The notes beneath the pieces are model-generated. The model had not been told where the DNA came from. It was given only the letters and a program-made list of their open reading frames with translations, and searched no databases. A stretch of 49,316 nt of DNA from Burkholderiales bacterium. Lineage in GTDB: Bacteria > Pseudomonadota > Gammaproteobacteria > Burkholderiales > Burkholderiaceae_C. The translations under genes were made by a program, and so were the position numbers. Of the stretch, positions 27,310 to 35,799 are shown piece by piece; position 1 is the stretch's first letter, and every line of letters starts with the position of its first letter. The stretch is taken from NCBI GenBank assembly GCA_026400275.1, contig JAPLPK010000074.1, positions 1 to 49,316 of the forward strand, given 5' to 3'.

Positions 27310-28362
27310 ATGATCACTCTGGCTGTTGATTGCATGGGTGGCGACCACGGACCGGGTGTGACCTTGCCTGCGTGTCGCCAATTTCTGGATAAACATCCCG
27401 AGGCCAAGCTGTTATTGGTCGGTCTACCCGACCGGCTGGCGGGTTTTAGCCATCCGCGTGCAAGCTTGGTAGCGGCCAGCGAGGTGGTGGGTATGGACGA
27501 TCCCATCGAAATCGCGCTGCGCAAGAAAAAAGACTCGTCCATGCGGGTGGCGATTGCCCAGGTCAAGCAGGGTGATGCCCAGGCTGCCGTGTCTGCGGGC
27601 AATACCGGCGCGCTGATGGCGATTGCACGTTATCTGCTGAAGACCCTGGACGGCATAGACCGCCCCGCGATTGCCGGGCAAATTCCCAACGCCAAGGGTG
27701 GCGCCACCATGGTGTTGGACCTGGGTGCCAATGTGGACTGCCAGGCTGAACATTTGCTGCAATTTGCTGTCATGGGTTCGGCCTTGCTCTCGGCGCTCAG
27801 CGACAACGCCAGCCCGTCAGTAGGTCTGTTGAATATTGGTGAAGAAGCCATCAAGGGCAATGAAACCATCAAGCAAGCTGGGGAGTTGCTGCGCGCAGCT
27901 GCCAGCTCGGGTGACCTGAACTTCTACGGCAATGTGGAAGGTAACGATATCTTCGTGGGTACCACCGACATTGTGGTCTGTGATGGCTTTGTCGGCAATG
28001 TGGCGCTGAAGACCAGTGAAGGGCTGGCTGCAATGATTGTCGGTTTTTTGCGTGCTGAATTCTCACGCAGTATCTTCACTAAATTAACGGAAATTTTGGC
28101 AAACCCGGTTCTATCGGCGCTTAAAAAGCGCATGGATCACCGGCGCTACAACGGCGCAGCCTTGTTGGGTTTGCGTGGATTGGTGTTCAAGAGCCATGGT
28201 TCGGCGGATGCGTTTGCTTTCGAACAGGCCTTGAACCGGGCGTATGATGCAGCCCGAAACAACCTGCTGGAACGGGTCCAGGCACGCATCGCGCACGCAG
28301 CACCGCTTTTGGTGGTTGCAGTGGCGCCCGTACTGGAAGCCGCCGCACCCATGAGCGCATGA
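27310..28362 (+). CDS. plsX: Phosphate acyltransferase PlsX
   Basis: Converts acyl-ACP to acyl-phosphate, the donor for PlsY in phospholipid synthesis. It is 350 residues from the ATG at 27310 ([16 protein letters not shown]), preferred over a TTG two codons upstream. [31 protein letters not shown] and the C-terminal [18 protein letters not shown] are diagnostic. It overlaps fabH by ATGA. Confidence 0.97.
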   Translation: MITLAVDCMGGDHGPGVTLPACRQFLDKHPEAKLLLVGLPDRLAGFSHPRASLVAASEVVGMDDPIEIALRKKKDSSMRVAIAQVKQGDAQAAVSAGNTGALMAIARYLLKTLDGIDRPAIAGQIPNAKGGATMVLDLGANVDCQAEHLLQFAVMGSALLSALSDNASPSVGLLNIGEEAIKGNETIKQAGELLRAAASSGDLNFYGNVEGNDIFVGTTDIVVCDGFVGNVALKTSEGLAAMIVGFLRAEFSRSIFTKLTEILANPVLSALKKRMDHRRYNGAALLGLRGLVFKSHGSADAFAFEQALNRAYDAARNNLLERVQARIAHAAPLLVVAVAPVLEAAAPMSA

Positions 28363-29339
28363 CGAGAACCTATTCCCGTATTACCGGTACCGGTAGCTAC
28401 CTTCCCCCCCGCCGTTTGACCAATGCCGACCTCGTCGCCGAGTTGGCAACCCAAGGCGTAGAAACTTCAGACGATTGGATCGTGGAACGCACCGGCATCC
28501 GGGCGCGCCACTTTGCAGATGCAGGTGTCTCTACCAGTGATCTGGCCCTGCACGCAGCCCGCCAGGCCCTGGAAGCTGCAGGCCTGGAGGCCAAGGACAT
28601 CGACCTGATCGTGGTGGCGACCTCTACGCCAGACATGGTTTTCCCATCCGCAGCCTGCATTTTGCAGAACAAGCTGGGCATCGCCGGCTGCCCCGCATTT
28701 GACGTGCAGGCGGTGTGCAGCGGTTTTGTCTACGCGTTGACCGTGGCCGACGCTATGATCCGCACCGGCACAGCCCACAAGGCGCTGGTCGTTGGCGCCG
28801 AGGTGTTCTCCCGCATTCTGGATTTCTCGGACCGCACGACTTGTGTGCTGTTCGGCGACGGCGCGGGTGCCGTGGTGCTGGAAGCCTCGGAAACCCCGGG
28901 CATTCTGGCCAGTGATTTGCACGCCGATGGCAAGCATGTGGGCATTCTTTGCGTGCCCGGCCAGGTGTCAGGTGGCGTGGTGGCTGGCCATGCCATGCTC
29001 AAGATGGATGGTCCGGCGGTGTTCAAGCTGGCCGTGGGTGTTTTGGAAGAAGCCGCTCGCGCCACCCTGGCCAAGGCCGGCAAGACCGAGGCTGACATCG
29101 ATTGGTTGATTCCGCACCAGGCAAATATCCGCATCATGCAGAGCACCGCCAAGCGCCTGAAGCTCTCTATGGACAAGGTAATCGTCACTGTCGACCAGCA
29201 TGGCAATACCTCGGCCGCATCGATCCCGTTGGCCCTGGATGCCGGCGTACGCAGCGGTAAAGTCAAAAAGGGTGACACCCTCATGCTGGAAGGTGTGGGC
29301 GGCGGTTTCACCTGGGGTGCAGTACTCTTAAATCTATAG
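28359..29339 (+). CDS. fabH: Beta-ketoacyl-ACP synthase III (FabH)
   Basis: Condenses acetyl-CoA with malonyl-ACP to start fatty-acid synthesis. It is 326 residues with the full Cys-His-Asn triad: C120 in [13 protein letters not shown]253 in [10 protein letters not shown] and N283 in QHGNTSAAS. The protein ends [10 protein letters not shown]; the last codons and the TAG stop (29337-29339) lie inside a copy of the dispersed repeat, so the natural end was probably replaced. It overlaps plsX and is followed by fabD. Confidence 0.97.
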   Translation: MTRTYSRITGTGSYLPPRRLTNADLVAELATQGVETSDDWIVERTGIRARHFADAGVSTSDLALHAARQALEAAGLEAKDIDLIVVATSTPDMVFPSAACILQNKLGIAGCPAFDVQAVCSGFVYALTVADAMIRTGTAHKALVVGAEVFSRILDFSDRTTCVLFGDGAGAVVLEASETPGILASDLHADGKHVGILCVPGQVSGGVVAGHAMLKMDGPAVFKLAVGVLEEAARATLAKAGKTEADIDWLIPHQANIRIMQSTAKRLKLSMDKVIVTVDQHGNTSAASIPLALDAGVRSGKVKKGDTLMLEGVGGGFTWGAVLLNL

Positions 29340-29380
29340 CTGCTTGCGCAGGCAATATCTGCGCTATAGGCAGTTTTGAT
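29322..29380 (+). repeat. Dispersed palindromic repeat, copy 5 (fabH stop and fabH-fabD gap)
   Basis: The clearest copy: CTATAGCTGCTTGCGCAGGC then AATATCTGCGCTATAGGC. Inner arms GCGCAG (29346-29351) and CTGCGC (29359-29364) and outer arms CTATA/TATAG form a hairpin. It supplies the fabH stop codon and nearly all of the gap to fabD. Confidence 0.85.
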
Positions 29381-29390
29381 AGTTAACTCT

Positions 29391-30365
29391 ATGAATAATT
29401 TTGCATTTGTATTTCCGGGCCAGGGCTCCCAGTCCGTGGGCATGCTGGATGCCTGGGGGACCCACCCCGTGGTGGCCCAGACCCTGCAAGAGGCATCCGA
29501 TGCTTTGGGCGAAGACATCGCCCAACTGATCCAGCAAGGCCCGAAAGAGGCGCTGGCCCTAACCACCAATACCCAGCCCGTCATGCTGGTGGCTGGTGTG
29601 GCCGCCTACCGGGTATGGATGGCCGAGACAGGTGCCGCACCATCGGTGGTGGCCGGCCATTCTCTGGGGGAATATTCCGCCTTGGTTGCCTCTGGCGTGC
29701 TGACGCTGGCCCAGGCTGCACCCCTGGTGCGCTTTCGCGCCCAGGCCATGCAGGATGCCGTGCCCGTGGGCATGGGTGCAATGGCTGCCATTTTGGGCAT
29801 GGATGCTGCAAAAGTGATAGCTGGCTGCGCAGAAGCTACCAGCGCGACACGTGCTTTGGGTGCTGAATTTGCAGCTGAGGTGGTGGAGGCTGTCAATTTC
29901 AATGATCCCGGTCAGACCGTGATCGCAGGCAGCAAGGCTGCGGTTGAAAAAGCCTGTGAAATGCTCAAGGCCAACGGTGCCAAGCGCGCTTTGCCTTTGC
30001 CGGTGTCGGCGCCGTTCCATTCCAGCCTGATGCGGCCTGCTGCCGACAAGCTGCGTGAGAAGCTGGCTACCACGGTGTTTGCTGTGCCCCAGATTCCCGT
30101 GGTCAACAATATTGATGTGTCGGTTGAAGCCGATGCAGACCGCATTCGCGACGCTCTGGTGCGCCAGGCCTTTGGTCCGGTGCGCTGGGTTGAATGCGTC
30201 GCGGCCATCAAGGCGCGCGGTGTCTCCACCTTGGTGGAGTGTGGGCCGGGTAAGGTGCTGGCCGGCATGGTCAAACGCATCGATGGCAGCCTGACGGGCC
30301 TGCCCCTGTTCGACCCGGCCAGCCTGGCCGAGGTCCAATCCACTGTTTTGGGAGCTGCTGCATGA
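29391..30365 (+). CDS. fabD: Malonyl-CoA:ACP transacylase (FabD)
   Basis: Moves malonyl from CoA to ACP. It is 324 residues from the ATG at 29391 (MNNFAFVFPGQGSQSVGML). The nucleophile is S91 in GHSLGEYSALVASG; PVSAPFHSSLM supplies the catalytic His. Between ILGMDAAKV and EVVEAVNFNDPGQ it carries about 14 residues more than I expect (TSATRALGAEFAA), exactly where a dispersed-repeat copy (29805-29846) is read in frame. It overlaps fabG by ATGA. Confidence 0.96.
   Translation: MNNFAFVFPGQGSQSVGMLDAWGTHPVVAQTLQEASDALGEDIAQLIQQGPKEALALTTNTQPVMLVAGVAAYRVWMAETGAAPSVVAGHSLGEYSALVASGVLTLAQAAPLVRFRAQAMQDAVPVGMGAMAAILGMDAAKVIAGCAEATSATRALGAEFAAEVVEAVNFNDPGQTVIAGSKAAVEKACEMLKANGAKRALPLPVSAPFHSSLMRPAADKLREKLATTVFAVPQIPVVNNIDVSVEADADRIRDALVRQAFGPVRWVECVAAIKARGVSTLVECGPGKVLAGMVKRIDGSLTGLPLFDPASLAEVQSTVLGAAA
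29805..29846 (+). repeat. Dispersed palindromic repeat, copy 6 (inside fabD)
   Basis: GCTGCAAAAGTGATAGCTGG then CTGCGCAGAAGCTACCAGCG. It matches the left half of the family well; the right half is degenerate. Confidence 0.55.
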
Positions 30366-31108
30366 GCGCTGTGGAATTTGCGGGCCAGGTGGCCCTGGTG
30401 ACTGGTGCCTCGCGCGGTATTGGCGCCTCTATCGCCCTGGTGTTGGCCCAACGCGGCCTGAAGGTCATTGGTACAGCCACCAGCGAAGCCGGTGCCGCTG
30501 CTATCAGCCAGGCGCTGGCGGCTTTTCCCGGTTGCGCCGGCAAGAAGCTGGATGTCAACGACGCGGATGAAGTGACTGCCGTGGTCGATGGCATTGCCAA
30601 GGAATATGGCGGTTTGCAGGTGCTGGTCAACAATGCTGGCATCACCCGCGACACCTTGGCCATGCGCATGAAGGATGACGACTGGGATGCGGTGCTGGAC
30701 ACCAACCTCAAGGCCGTATTTCGCATGAGCCGCGCCGTGATGCGGACCATGATGAAGCAGCGCTACGGACGCATCATCAGCATCACCTCGGTGGTGGGAG
30801 CTTCTGGCAACCCTGGTCAGGCCAACTACGCGGCTGCCAAGGCGGGGGTGGCCGGTATGACCCGTGCCCTGGCCCGAGAGCTGGGCTCGCGTGGCATCAC
30901 AGTTAACTGTGTAGCGCCTGGTTTTATCCACACCGATATGACGGCCAGCCTGCCGCCCGAACAACAAGCCGCCCTGCTGGGCCAGATTCCGCTGGGCCAT
31001 CTGGGCGCACCTGCGGATGTGGCGCACGCCGTGGCCTATCTGGCATCGCCGCAGGCTAGCTATGTGACGGGGCAGGAGCTGCACGTCAACGGCGGCATGT
31101 ACATGTAA
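30362..31108 (+). CDS. fabG: 3-oxoacyl-ACP reductase (FabG)
   Basis: NADPH-dependent reduction of 3-ketoacyl-ACP in fatty-acid elongation. It is a 248-residue short-chain dehydrogenase: cofactor motif TGASRGIG (14-21), NNAG, and the triad S143, Y156, K160 in ITSVVGASGNPGQANYAAAK. The C-terminal YVTGQELHVNGGMYM is typical of FabG. It lies between fabD (4-base overlap) and acpP (117-base gap). Confidence 0.97.
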   Translation: MSAVEFAGQVALVTGASRGIGASIALVLAQRGLKVIGTATSEAGAAAISQALAAFPGCAGKKLDVNDADEVTAVVDGIAKEYGGLQVLVNNAGITRDTLAMRMKDDDWDAVLDTNLKAVFRMSRAVMRTMMKQRYGRIISITSVVGASGNPGQANYAAAKAGVAGMTRALARELGSRGITVNCVAPGFIHTDMTASLPPEQQAALLGQIPLGHLGAPADVAHAVAYLASPQASYVTGQELHVNGGMYM

Positions 31109-31465
<357 letters not shown>

Positions 31466-31599
31466 ATCAGGCTGCACATGGCCCGTGTGTTGCACACAGA
31501 CCGGGAATGCGCGGTGTACATCCCCGTTTCTCGCTGTCTGCCCAGTTCGCGATAGCGCACTGTGCAACTCTTTTGCTGTTAACCAGACCTCTTTAATTT

Positions 31600-32844
31600 A
31601 TGTCCCGTCGTCGCGTCGTTGTCACAGGTTTAGGATGCATAAGTCCCGTGGGTAACACGGTGGCTGATTCGTGGTCGGCTTTGCTGGCCGGCCAGTCAGG
31701 CATCGACATGATCCGCGCATTTGATGCCAGCCCTTTCTCCTGCAAATTTGGCGGTGAGGTCAAGGGTTTTGATATCACTACCCTGATTCCCGAGAAGGAA
31801 GCGCGCCATATGGACCGCTTTATCCATCTGGGACTGGCGGCTGCGATAGAAGCGGTGGCGGACGCGGGACTGCGTACCGGCGACGCATTGAATGAAGACG
31901 AGGCCTCGCGCATAGGTTGCAATATCGGCTCCGGTATCGGTGGCTTGCCCATGATCGAGGAGACGCATTCCGAGTTGGTAAACCGGGGTGCGCGGCGGAT
32001 CTCGCCGTTTTTTGTGCCGGCGTCCATCGTCAACATGATTTCGGGACATGTCTCGATCAAATTCGGCTTCAAAGGCCCGAACATCGCCGTGGCTACGGCC
32101 TGTACCACGGGTTTGCATGCCATTGGCACGTCGGCCCGCATGATCGAGTACGGCGATTGCGACGTGATGGTGGCCGGCGGAGCCGAGTCCACCATGTCGC
32201 CGTTGGGCCTGGGCGGTTTCGCAGCAGCGCGGGCTTTGAGCACGCGCAATGACGACCCCCGTACCGCGTCCCGCCCCTGGGACAAAGACCGCGACGGCTT
32301 TGTACTGGGCGAGGGTGCCGGTGTGATGGTGCTCGAAGAATACGAGCACGCCAAGGCCCGTGGCGCCAAAATTTACGCCGAGATCGTTGGTTTCGGCATG
32401 AGCGGTGATGGTTTCCACATGACCGCTCCGAACGTGGATGGCCCCCGCCGCTCCATGCAGATGGCATTGAAGAACGCGGGTGTGAATGCGGACCAGGTGC
32501 AATACCTGAATGCCCACGGCACTTCCACGCCTCTGGGTGATGCGAACGAGACCAATGCCATCAAGCTGGCTTTTGGTGACCATTCCAAGAAGCTGGTGGT
32601 GAACTCCACCAAGTCCATGACCGGTCACCTGCTTGGTGGTGCAGGCGGTATTGAAAGCGTATTTACCGTGCTGGCTTTGTATAACCAGAAGAGTCCGCCG
32701 ACCATCAATATTTTCAACCAGGACCCAGAGTGCGATCTGGATTACTGCGCCAACACCGCACGCGATATGCATATTGACGTGGCGGTGAAGAATAATTTCG
32801 GGTTTGGCGGCACCAACGGCAGCTTGGTTTTTAAGCGCGTCTGA
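31600..32844 (+). CDS. fabF: Beta-ketoacyl-ACP synthase II (FabF)
   Basis: Elongates acyl-ACP and performs the C16:1 to C18:1 step. It is 414 residues with the Cys-His-His triad: C168 in VATACTTGLHAIG, H306 in LNAHGTSTPLGD and H343 in KSMTGHLLGGAGG. The N-terminal SRRRVVVTGLGCISPVGN is typical. The 134 bases between acpP and fabF hold no clear terminator. Confidence 0.97.
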   Translation: MSRRRVVVTGLGCISPVGNTVADSWSALLAGQSGIDMIRAFDASPFSCKFGGEVKGFDITTLIPEKEARHMDRFIHLGLAAAIEAVADAGLRTGDALNEDEASRIGCNIGSGIGGLPMIEETHSELVNRGARRISPFFVPASIVNMISGHVSIKFGFKGPNIAVATACTTGLHAIGTSARMIEYGDCDVMVAGGAESTMSPLGLGGFAAARALSTRNDDPRTASRPWDKDRDGFVLGEGAGVMVLEEYEHAKARGAKIYAEIVGFGMSGDGFHMTAPNVDGPRRSMQMALKNAGVNADQVQYLNAHGTSTPLGDANETNAIKLAFGDHSKKLVVNSTKSMTGHLLGGAGGIESVFTVLALYNQKSPPTINIFNQDPECDLDYCANTARDMHIDVAVKNNFGFGGTNGSLVFKRV

Positions 32845-32889
32845 GCCAGTCCATCCTGATGCGATAGTCCACCTGACTTCCGCTATTCC

Positions 32890-33348
32890 ATGCACAACGC
32901 CCCATCGGTGAGCTATCCGGTGGGGCGTTCTGGTATCCAGGGCTGGCTGACGCTGTGTTTGTGGCTATTGGGCCTGGCTACGGTGTTGGGCTGGTGCTGG
33001 CAGGCAGATGTGGTTGCTTGGCGGCAGTACCTCGCATTGGCGGCCGTTCTAGGCGCCGGGGCTGCGGCTGCGAAGGGCTGGAGCCAGATGCCGGCAGGAG
33101 TCCTTCGTTGGGACGGGCAGCAGTGGTTTTGGGCCGCTACTGGCGAGCCTATGGCGGTTGTGGTGGCTTGTAGGTTGGATTTGCAGTGGCATCTGCTGTT
33201 GCAGTTGCGCCTCGAGTCGGGCCGATCATTGTGGTGCTGGGTGGCTTATGCCCAGCATCCAGAACGCTGGCATGGCCTGCGCCGTGCTGTATATTCGCCC
33301 GCCGGACCAAAGGCCGATGTATCGGCTGTGTTTGGGTCTGAACCATGA
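32890..33348 (+). CDS. Small membrane protein of unknown function upstream of rpoE
   Basis: A 152-residue protein with two membrane segments near the N-terminus (LTLCLWLLGLATVLGWCW, about 18-35, and LALAAVLGAGAAAA, about 48-61), then a Trp-rich soluble part (LRWDGQQWFWA, LWCWVAYAQHPERWHGLRRA). The layout of two helices followed by a compact beta-rich tail ending in an Arg-rich helix recalls the YgfX/CptA family, but I recognise no diagnostic motif. Its TGA overlaps the rpoE ATG, so it is translated together with the sigma factor. Real gene: good coding character and tight coupling. Confidence 0.75.
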   Translation: MHNAPSVSYPVGRSGIQGWLTLCLWLLGLATVLGWCWQADVVAWRQYLALAAVLGAGAAAAKGWSQMPAGVLRWDGQQWFWAATGEPMAVVVACRLDLQWHLLLQLRLESGRSLWCWVAYAQHPERWHGLRRAVYSPAGPKADVSAVFGSEP

Positions 33349-33989
33349 CTTCACTTCCACCGCCTATTTTGACGACACCTCCCACGGCTACTGATAGCGA
33401 CCTGATGCTGGTGGAGCGCACGGTAGCGGGCGACCAGAGGGCTTATGGCCTGCTAGTCATAAAGTACCAGCGTCGCATCCAGCGCTTGATTGGCCGCATG
33501 GTGCGCGATGTGGACTTGGTTGAAGACATTGCCCAGGAAACCTTCATCCGCGCCTACCGTGCACTACCCAAATTCCGCGGCGATGCGCAGTTTTATACCT
33601 GGCTGTACCGCATTGCGATCAACACCGCCAAGAAGACCTTGATGGATTTCAAGCGTGATCCCACGGTGTCAGAGGCGGCCATGCGTCCTTCTGACAACGA
33701 CGATGAAACTTACTACCGGGAAAACGAACCAACCAGTCCGGACACCCCGGATACAGTGCTTGCGGCCAAGCAGATTTCCTCGGCAGTGAACGAGGCCATG
33801 GATGCCTTGCCGGCGGATTTGCGGCAAGCCGTGACTTTGCGTGAGATTGAAGGCATGAGCTATGAGGACATTGCAGAAATGATGCAGTGTCCGATCGGCA
33901 CGGTGCGCTCGCGCATATTCCGGGCCCGTGAGGCGATTTCGGCACGGGTCAAGCCCTTGCTGGAAAACCAGTCTGGTAAGCGTTGGTAA
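33345..33989 (+). CDS. rpoE: RNA polymerase sigma factor RpoE (sigma-E/AlgU)
   Basis: ECF sigma factor that directs the envelope stress response. It is 214 residues. Region 2 is LVEDIAQETFIRAYRALPKF with FYTWLYRIAINTAKK, and region 4 is LREIEGMSYEDIAEMMQCP followed by IGTVRSRIFRAREAI. The 20-residue Pro/Thr-rich N-terminus is variable. It is followed directly by the anti-sigma gene rseA, then rseB and mucD. The ATGA overlap with the upstream membrane-protein gene fixes the start. Confidence 0.97.
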   Translation: MTSLPPPILTTPPTATDSDLMLVERTVAGDQRAYGLLVIKYQRRIQRLIGRMVRDVDLVEDIAQETFIRAYRALPKFRGDAQFYTWLYRIAINTAKKTLMDFKRDPTVSEAAMRPSDNDDETYYRENEPTSPDTPDTVLAAKQISSAVNEAMDALPADLRQAVTLREIEGMSYEDIAEMMQCPIGTVRSRIFRAREAISARVKPLLENQSGKRW

Positions 33990-34031
33990 GTGAAGCACGA
34001 TTTTGAAGATGCGCTAACAGGAAACAAGGTG

Positions 34032-34700
34032 ATGCAAATGGGCACGGAACACGCGAACAATCCCCTGGACGCACTGTCGGCACTGGCCGATGGTCAGCTG
34101 CGCGGCGCGGCTTTTGCTCAGGCTGTCGAGCGGGTGGAGCAAGACGCCAATGCGCAAGCGACCTGGCATGCCTACCATGTGGTGGGTGACGTGCTGCGTT
34201 CTGGCGAATTGGCGCTCTGTTCCGATGACCAGGCGTTTCTGGCCCGGTTTCAAAGTCGCTTGGCCCAGGAGCCCGCACTGACGCCTACTGTGAGTGCTGC
34301 GAATTTGATAGCTATCGACGCTTATAAAGCGGGCGCAGAAGCACATTTTTATGCTGAAGCTGCTGCTCCTCAAGAAGCCAGCAACGAGCATTTCTTCGGC
34401 TGGAAGTTGGTGGCCGGCCTCGCGTCCGTAGTGGCGGTTGTGGCGGTCAGTTGGGGCGTTCTCAGCGGCTCTGGCGCTGCACCCACGGGGCCGCAGTTGG
34501 CGCAGGCAGATGCCCAGGCCCAGCCCTCCACCCAAGTACAGCAAGCCGTGACGTTGGCAGATGGCGCGCCCCAGGTCATGCTGCGCGATGCCCGTCTGGA
34601 CGAGTTGATGGCCGAGCACAAGCAATTTGGCGGCACATCCGCGCTACAGATGCCAGCTGGCTTTTTACGCAATGCGACCTTTGAAAGTCCAGCCCGTTAA
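34032..34700 (+). CDS. rseA: Sigma-E anti-sigma factor RseA (MucA-like)
   Basis: Inner-membrane protein that holds RpoE inactive until cleaved under envelope stress. The N-terminal anti-sigma domain starts NPLDALSALADGQLRGAAFA; one membrane segment lies at LVAGLASVVAVVAVSWGVL; the rest is periplasmic. I chose ATG 34032 because AAGGTG lies just upstream; an in-frame GTG at 33990 directly after the rpoE stop is the alternative. The linker before the membrane segment (about residues 89-107) is encoded by a dispersed repeat copy (34296-34351). Confidence 0.9.
   Translation: MQMGTEHANNPLDALSALADGQLRGAAFAQAVERVEQDANAQATWHAYHVVGDVLRSGELALCSDDQAFLARFQSRLAQEPALTPTVSAANLIAIDAYKAGAEAHFYAEAAAPQEASNEHFFGWKLVAGLASVVAVVAVSWGVLSGSGAAPTGPQLAQADAQAQPSTQVQQAVTLADGAPQVMLRDARLDELMAEHKQFGGTSALQMPAGFLRNATFESPAR
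34296..34351 (+). repeat. Dispersed palindromic repeat, copy 7 (inside rseA)
   Basis: GCTGCGAATTTGATAGCTAT, then CGACGCTTATAAAGCGGGCG and a T-rich end. The left arm matches the family; the middle resembles the copy at 45739, which also has CTTATA/TATAAGCG-type arms. Read in frame. Confidence 0.55.
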
Positions 34701-34725
34701 GGGCTGTTGACAGGAAACCAGCGAC

Positions 34726-35757
34726 ATGCAAGTGAGGATCTGCAGGAAAGTAGTGTTGGCGGCGGCCTGTGCCTTGGGCGGGCTGTCGTGGGCGGGCGGG
34801 CAGACTCCCAGCGCAGTGGCTGCGACGGCGGAGACGGCCGGCAGTGAGCGTACGGTCAACGAATGGCTGATGCGCATGCACGAGGCCTCGCGCAAGCGTG
34901 CCTATGCGGGGACATTCGTGGTGTCGTCAGGCACGGGCAGTCTGTCCAGCGCACGCATCTGGCATGTATGCGACGGCGAGCAGCAAATGGAGCGTGTGGA
35001 ATCCTTGACCGGGCCTCCGCGCACGACTTTCCGCCGCAACGACCAGGTGTTGACGCTATTGCCAGAGAGCAAGCTTGCTTATGCGGAAAAACGCGAGTCT
35101 TTGGGACTCTTCCCGCACCTGCTGCAAACCGGTGATTCTGCGATCGCGGAGTTTTACGGTGCCAAGCAGGATGGCAGTGAGCGTGTGGCCGGATTTGATG
35201 CCGATATGGTTGTGCTGCGTCCCAAAGACGCGCTGCGCTACGGCTACCGGATTTGGAGCGAGAAGAAGACGGGCTTGGTCGTCAAGTTGCAGACGCTAGA
35301 CGCAGATGGCAAGGTGCTGGAGCAGGCCGCGTTCTCCGAGTTGCAGCTGGATGCCCCGGTAAAGATGGAGAAGCTGGGCCAGATGATGGCCAATACAGCG
35401 GGCTACCGTGTGGAGAGCAGTGCAATGCACAAAACCACAGCCTTGTCCGAGGGCTGGGTCTTGAAAAATACGGTGCCGGGCTTTAAGTCCATGAGCTGTT
35501 TCCGCCGCTCCGCTGCGGGAGCAACGGCCATTACCGCCGAGAGTACTTTGCAATGGGTCTTCTCTGACGGGTTGGCATCGGTGTCTCTTTTTGTAGAGCC
35601 TTTTGATGCGCAGCGCCACGTCAAGGAGGGTGTCTTGGCCATGGGGTCCACCCAGTCTCTGACGCGCCGCATAGGCGCCTGGTGGTTGACGGTGGTGGGC
35701 GAGGTGCCATTGCAAACGCTGAAGGCTTTTGCGCAAGGGCTGGAGCGCAAGAAATAG
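34726..35757 (+). CDS. rseB: Periplasmic sigma-E regulator RseB/MucB
   Basis: Periplasmic protein that binds RseA and shields it from cleavage, releasing it on sensing mislocalised lipoprotein or LPS. It is 343 residues with an N-terminal signal (VVLAAACALGGLSWAGG) and the MucB/RseB domains (NEWLMRMHEASRKRAYAGTF, then VVSSGTGSLSSARIWH). FVEPFDAQRHVKEGVLAMGS near the end is typical. It follows rseA by 25 bases and precedes mucD. Confidence 0.94.
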   Translation: MQVRICRKVVLAAACALGGLSWAGGQTPSAVAATAETAGSERTVNEWLMRMHEASRKRAYAGTFVVSSGTGSLSSARIWHVCDGEQQMERVESLTGPPRTTFRRNDQVLTLLPESKLAYAEKRESLGLFPHLLQTGDSAIAEFYGAKQDGSERVAGFDADMVVLRPKDALRYGYRIWSEKKTGLVVKLQTLDADGKVLEQAAFSELQLDAPVKMEKLGQMMANTAGYRVESSAMHKTTALSEGWVLKNTVPGFKSMSCFRRSAAGATAITAESTLQWVFSDGLASVSLFVEPFDAQRHVKEGVLAMGSTQSLTRRIGAWWLTVVGEVPLQTLKAFAQGLERKK

Positions 35758-35799
35758 CGCTGGATTCATCCGTTGGACCTTTGATTTTTGAAAGAAAGC

